Source: Pseudomonas vranovensis DSM 16006
GTDB lineage: Bacteria > Pseudomonadota > Gammaproteobacteria > Pseudomonadales > Pseudomonadaceae
Assembly: GCF_000425805.1 (NCBI RefSeq)
Contig: NZ_AUED01000012.1
Coordinates: 62,001-126,000, forward strand
Length of the DNA: 64,000 bases
Reading direction: 5' to 3'
The notes beneath the pieces were generated by a model. It was not told the DNA's origin and did no database searches. It saw nothing but the letters and a program-made list of their open reading frames with translations. The position numbers and the translations under genes are program-made. Position 1 is the first letter of the stretch. Each line of letters begins with the position of its first letter. Shown here piece by piece: positions 63,391 to 64,000 of the stretch.

Positions 63391-64000
63391 ATGACCACTT
63401 CGTTGCAACCTGCCTATGCCCTGGTTCCCGGCGCAAACCTGGAAGCCTATGTGCACACGGTCAACAGCATTCCATTGCTGACGCCGGAGCAGGAGCGTGA
63501 ACTGGCCGAGAGTCTCTACTATGAGCAGAATCTTGAGGCGGCTCGGCAAATGGTGCTCGCCCACCTGCGGTTTGTCGTACATATCGCTCGCAGCTATTCC
63601 GGCTACGGGCTGGCCCAGGCTGACCTGATCCAGGAAGGCAATGTCGGGCTGATGAAAGCGGTCAAGCGTTTCAACCCTGAGATGGGTGTACGCCTGGTGT
63701 CCTTTGCGGTGCACTGGATCAAGGCCGAGATTCACGAGTTCATCCTGCGTAACTGGCGCATCGTCAAAGTGGCCACCACCAAGGCCCAGCGCAAGCTGTT
63801 CTTCAACCTGCGCAGCCAGAAAAAACGCCTGGCCTGGCTGAACAACGATGAAGTTCATCGTGTTGCCGAAAGCCTGGGTGTCGAGCCGCGTGAAGTGCGT
63901 GAGATGGAGAGCCGCCTGACCGGTCAGGACATGGCCTTCGACCCGGCCAGTGAAGCCGACGACGACAGTGCATTCCAGTCGCCGGCCAACTACCTGGAAG
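63391..64000 (+). CDS. rpoH: RNA polymerase heat-shock sigma factor RpoH, 3' part beyond window
   Basis: The first 203 codons are visible; the gene runs off the right edge. Region 2 is complete, with [39 protein letters not shown] and [20 protein letters not shown], and the RpoH box [11 protein letters not shown] marks it as sigma-32. It directs expression of chaperone and protease genes after heat shock. ATG 63391 follows GGAGG at good spacing. The leader contains a small hairpin GTGCC-TGAG-GGCAC (63349-63362) and a candidate AlgU-type promoter. Confidence 0.97.
   Translation, partial: MTTSLQPAYALVPGANLEAYVHTVNSIPLLTPEQERELAESLYYEQNLEAARQMVLAHLRFVVHIARSYSGYGLAQADLIQEGNVGLMKAVKRFNPEMGVRLVSFAVHWIKAEIHEFILRNWRIVKVATTKAQRKLFFNLRSQKKRLAWLNNDEVHRVAESLGVEPREVREMESRLTGQDMAFDPASEADDDSAFQSPANYLE

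Overview
The window is a stretch of a Pseudomonas chromosome, most likely from the P. putida group. The gene order (serA, D-2-hydroxyglutarate dehydrogenase, rpiA/ilvA, rppH-ptsP, lgt-thyA, cadR/cadA, folA, ilvD, mutM, coaD, rsmD, M16 peptidase pair, ftsYEX-rpoH), the high GC content and the many hairpin repeats of the GCGGGGCAAGCCCGCTCC type all point that way. This is inferred from protein motifs and synteny, not from a database search. Gene density is high, no gap between genes exceeds about 300 bp, and I see no rRNA, tRNA, insertion sequence, prophage or CRISPR array.

Layout. 1-7.7 kb: a truncated penicillin-acylase-family enzyme, an O-acetyltransferase, a thioredoxin-like DUF6436 protein, an alpha/beta hydrolase, DUF2059, a 2OG-Fe(II) oxygenase overlapping a DUF523 gene, a lone periplasmic binding protein and an exported DUF4399 protein. 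7.7-16.2 kb: serA diverges from a D-2-hydroxyglutarate dehydrogenase and an FAH-family hydrolase; two tandem SdiA-regulated (YjiK-like) proteins follow, then rpiA/ilvA and DUF2269. 16.2-23.4 kb: a HAD phosphatase, rppH-ptsP, an NRDE protein, TauE/SafE, lgt and thyA. 23.5-26.3 kb: the CadR/CadA cadmium module with its operator. 26.3-32.9 kb: an aminophosphonate locus made of a LysR regulator, a three-gene 2-aminoethylphosphonate-type ABC transporter, an FAD oxidoreductase and a PhnZ-like HD-domain oxygenase.

32.9-42 kb: an uncharacterised GTPase (DUF3482) and membrane protein (DUF2868) operon, folA, a cystine-type symporter, and an iron-dependent FecI/FecR/FecA cell-surface signalling system behind a Fur-box-like palindrome. 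42-49.8 kb: ilvD, rlmI, an HDOD protein, mutM, a gamma-glutamyltransferase homologue, an 8Fe ferredoxin and coaD. 49.9-54.4 kb: a GMC dehydrogenase with a three-cysteine cluster, a Tat-signal lipoprotein-like small subunit and an aldehyde dehydrogenase, with a divergent TetR regulator. 54.4-64 kb: sseA, a YheT-like hydrolase, rsmD, two M16 peptidases, ftsY, ftsE, ftsX and the 5' part of rpoH.

The most interesting parts are the aminophosphonate locus, which has a PhnZ-like oxygenase but no visible PhnY hydroxylase; the GMC/Tat-subunit operon without a cytochrome gene; the DUF2868/DUF3482 pair, whose GTPase lacks a normal NKxD motif; a nine-base tandem repeat inside ftsY; and a candidate AlgU-type promoter in front of rpoH.
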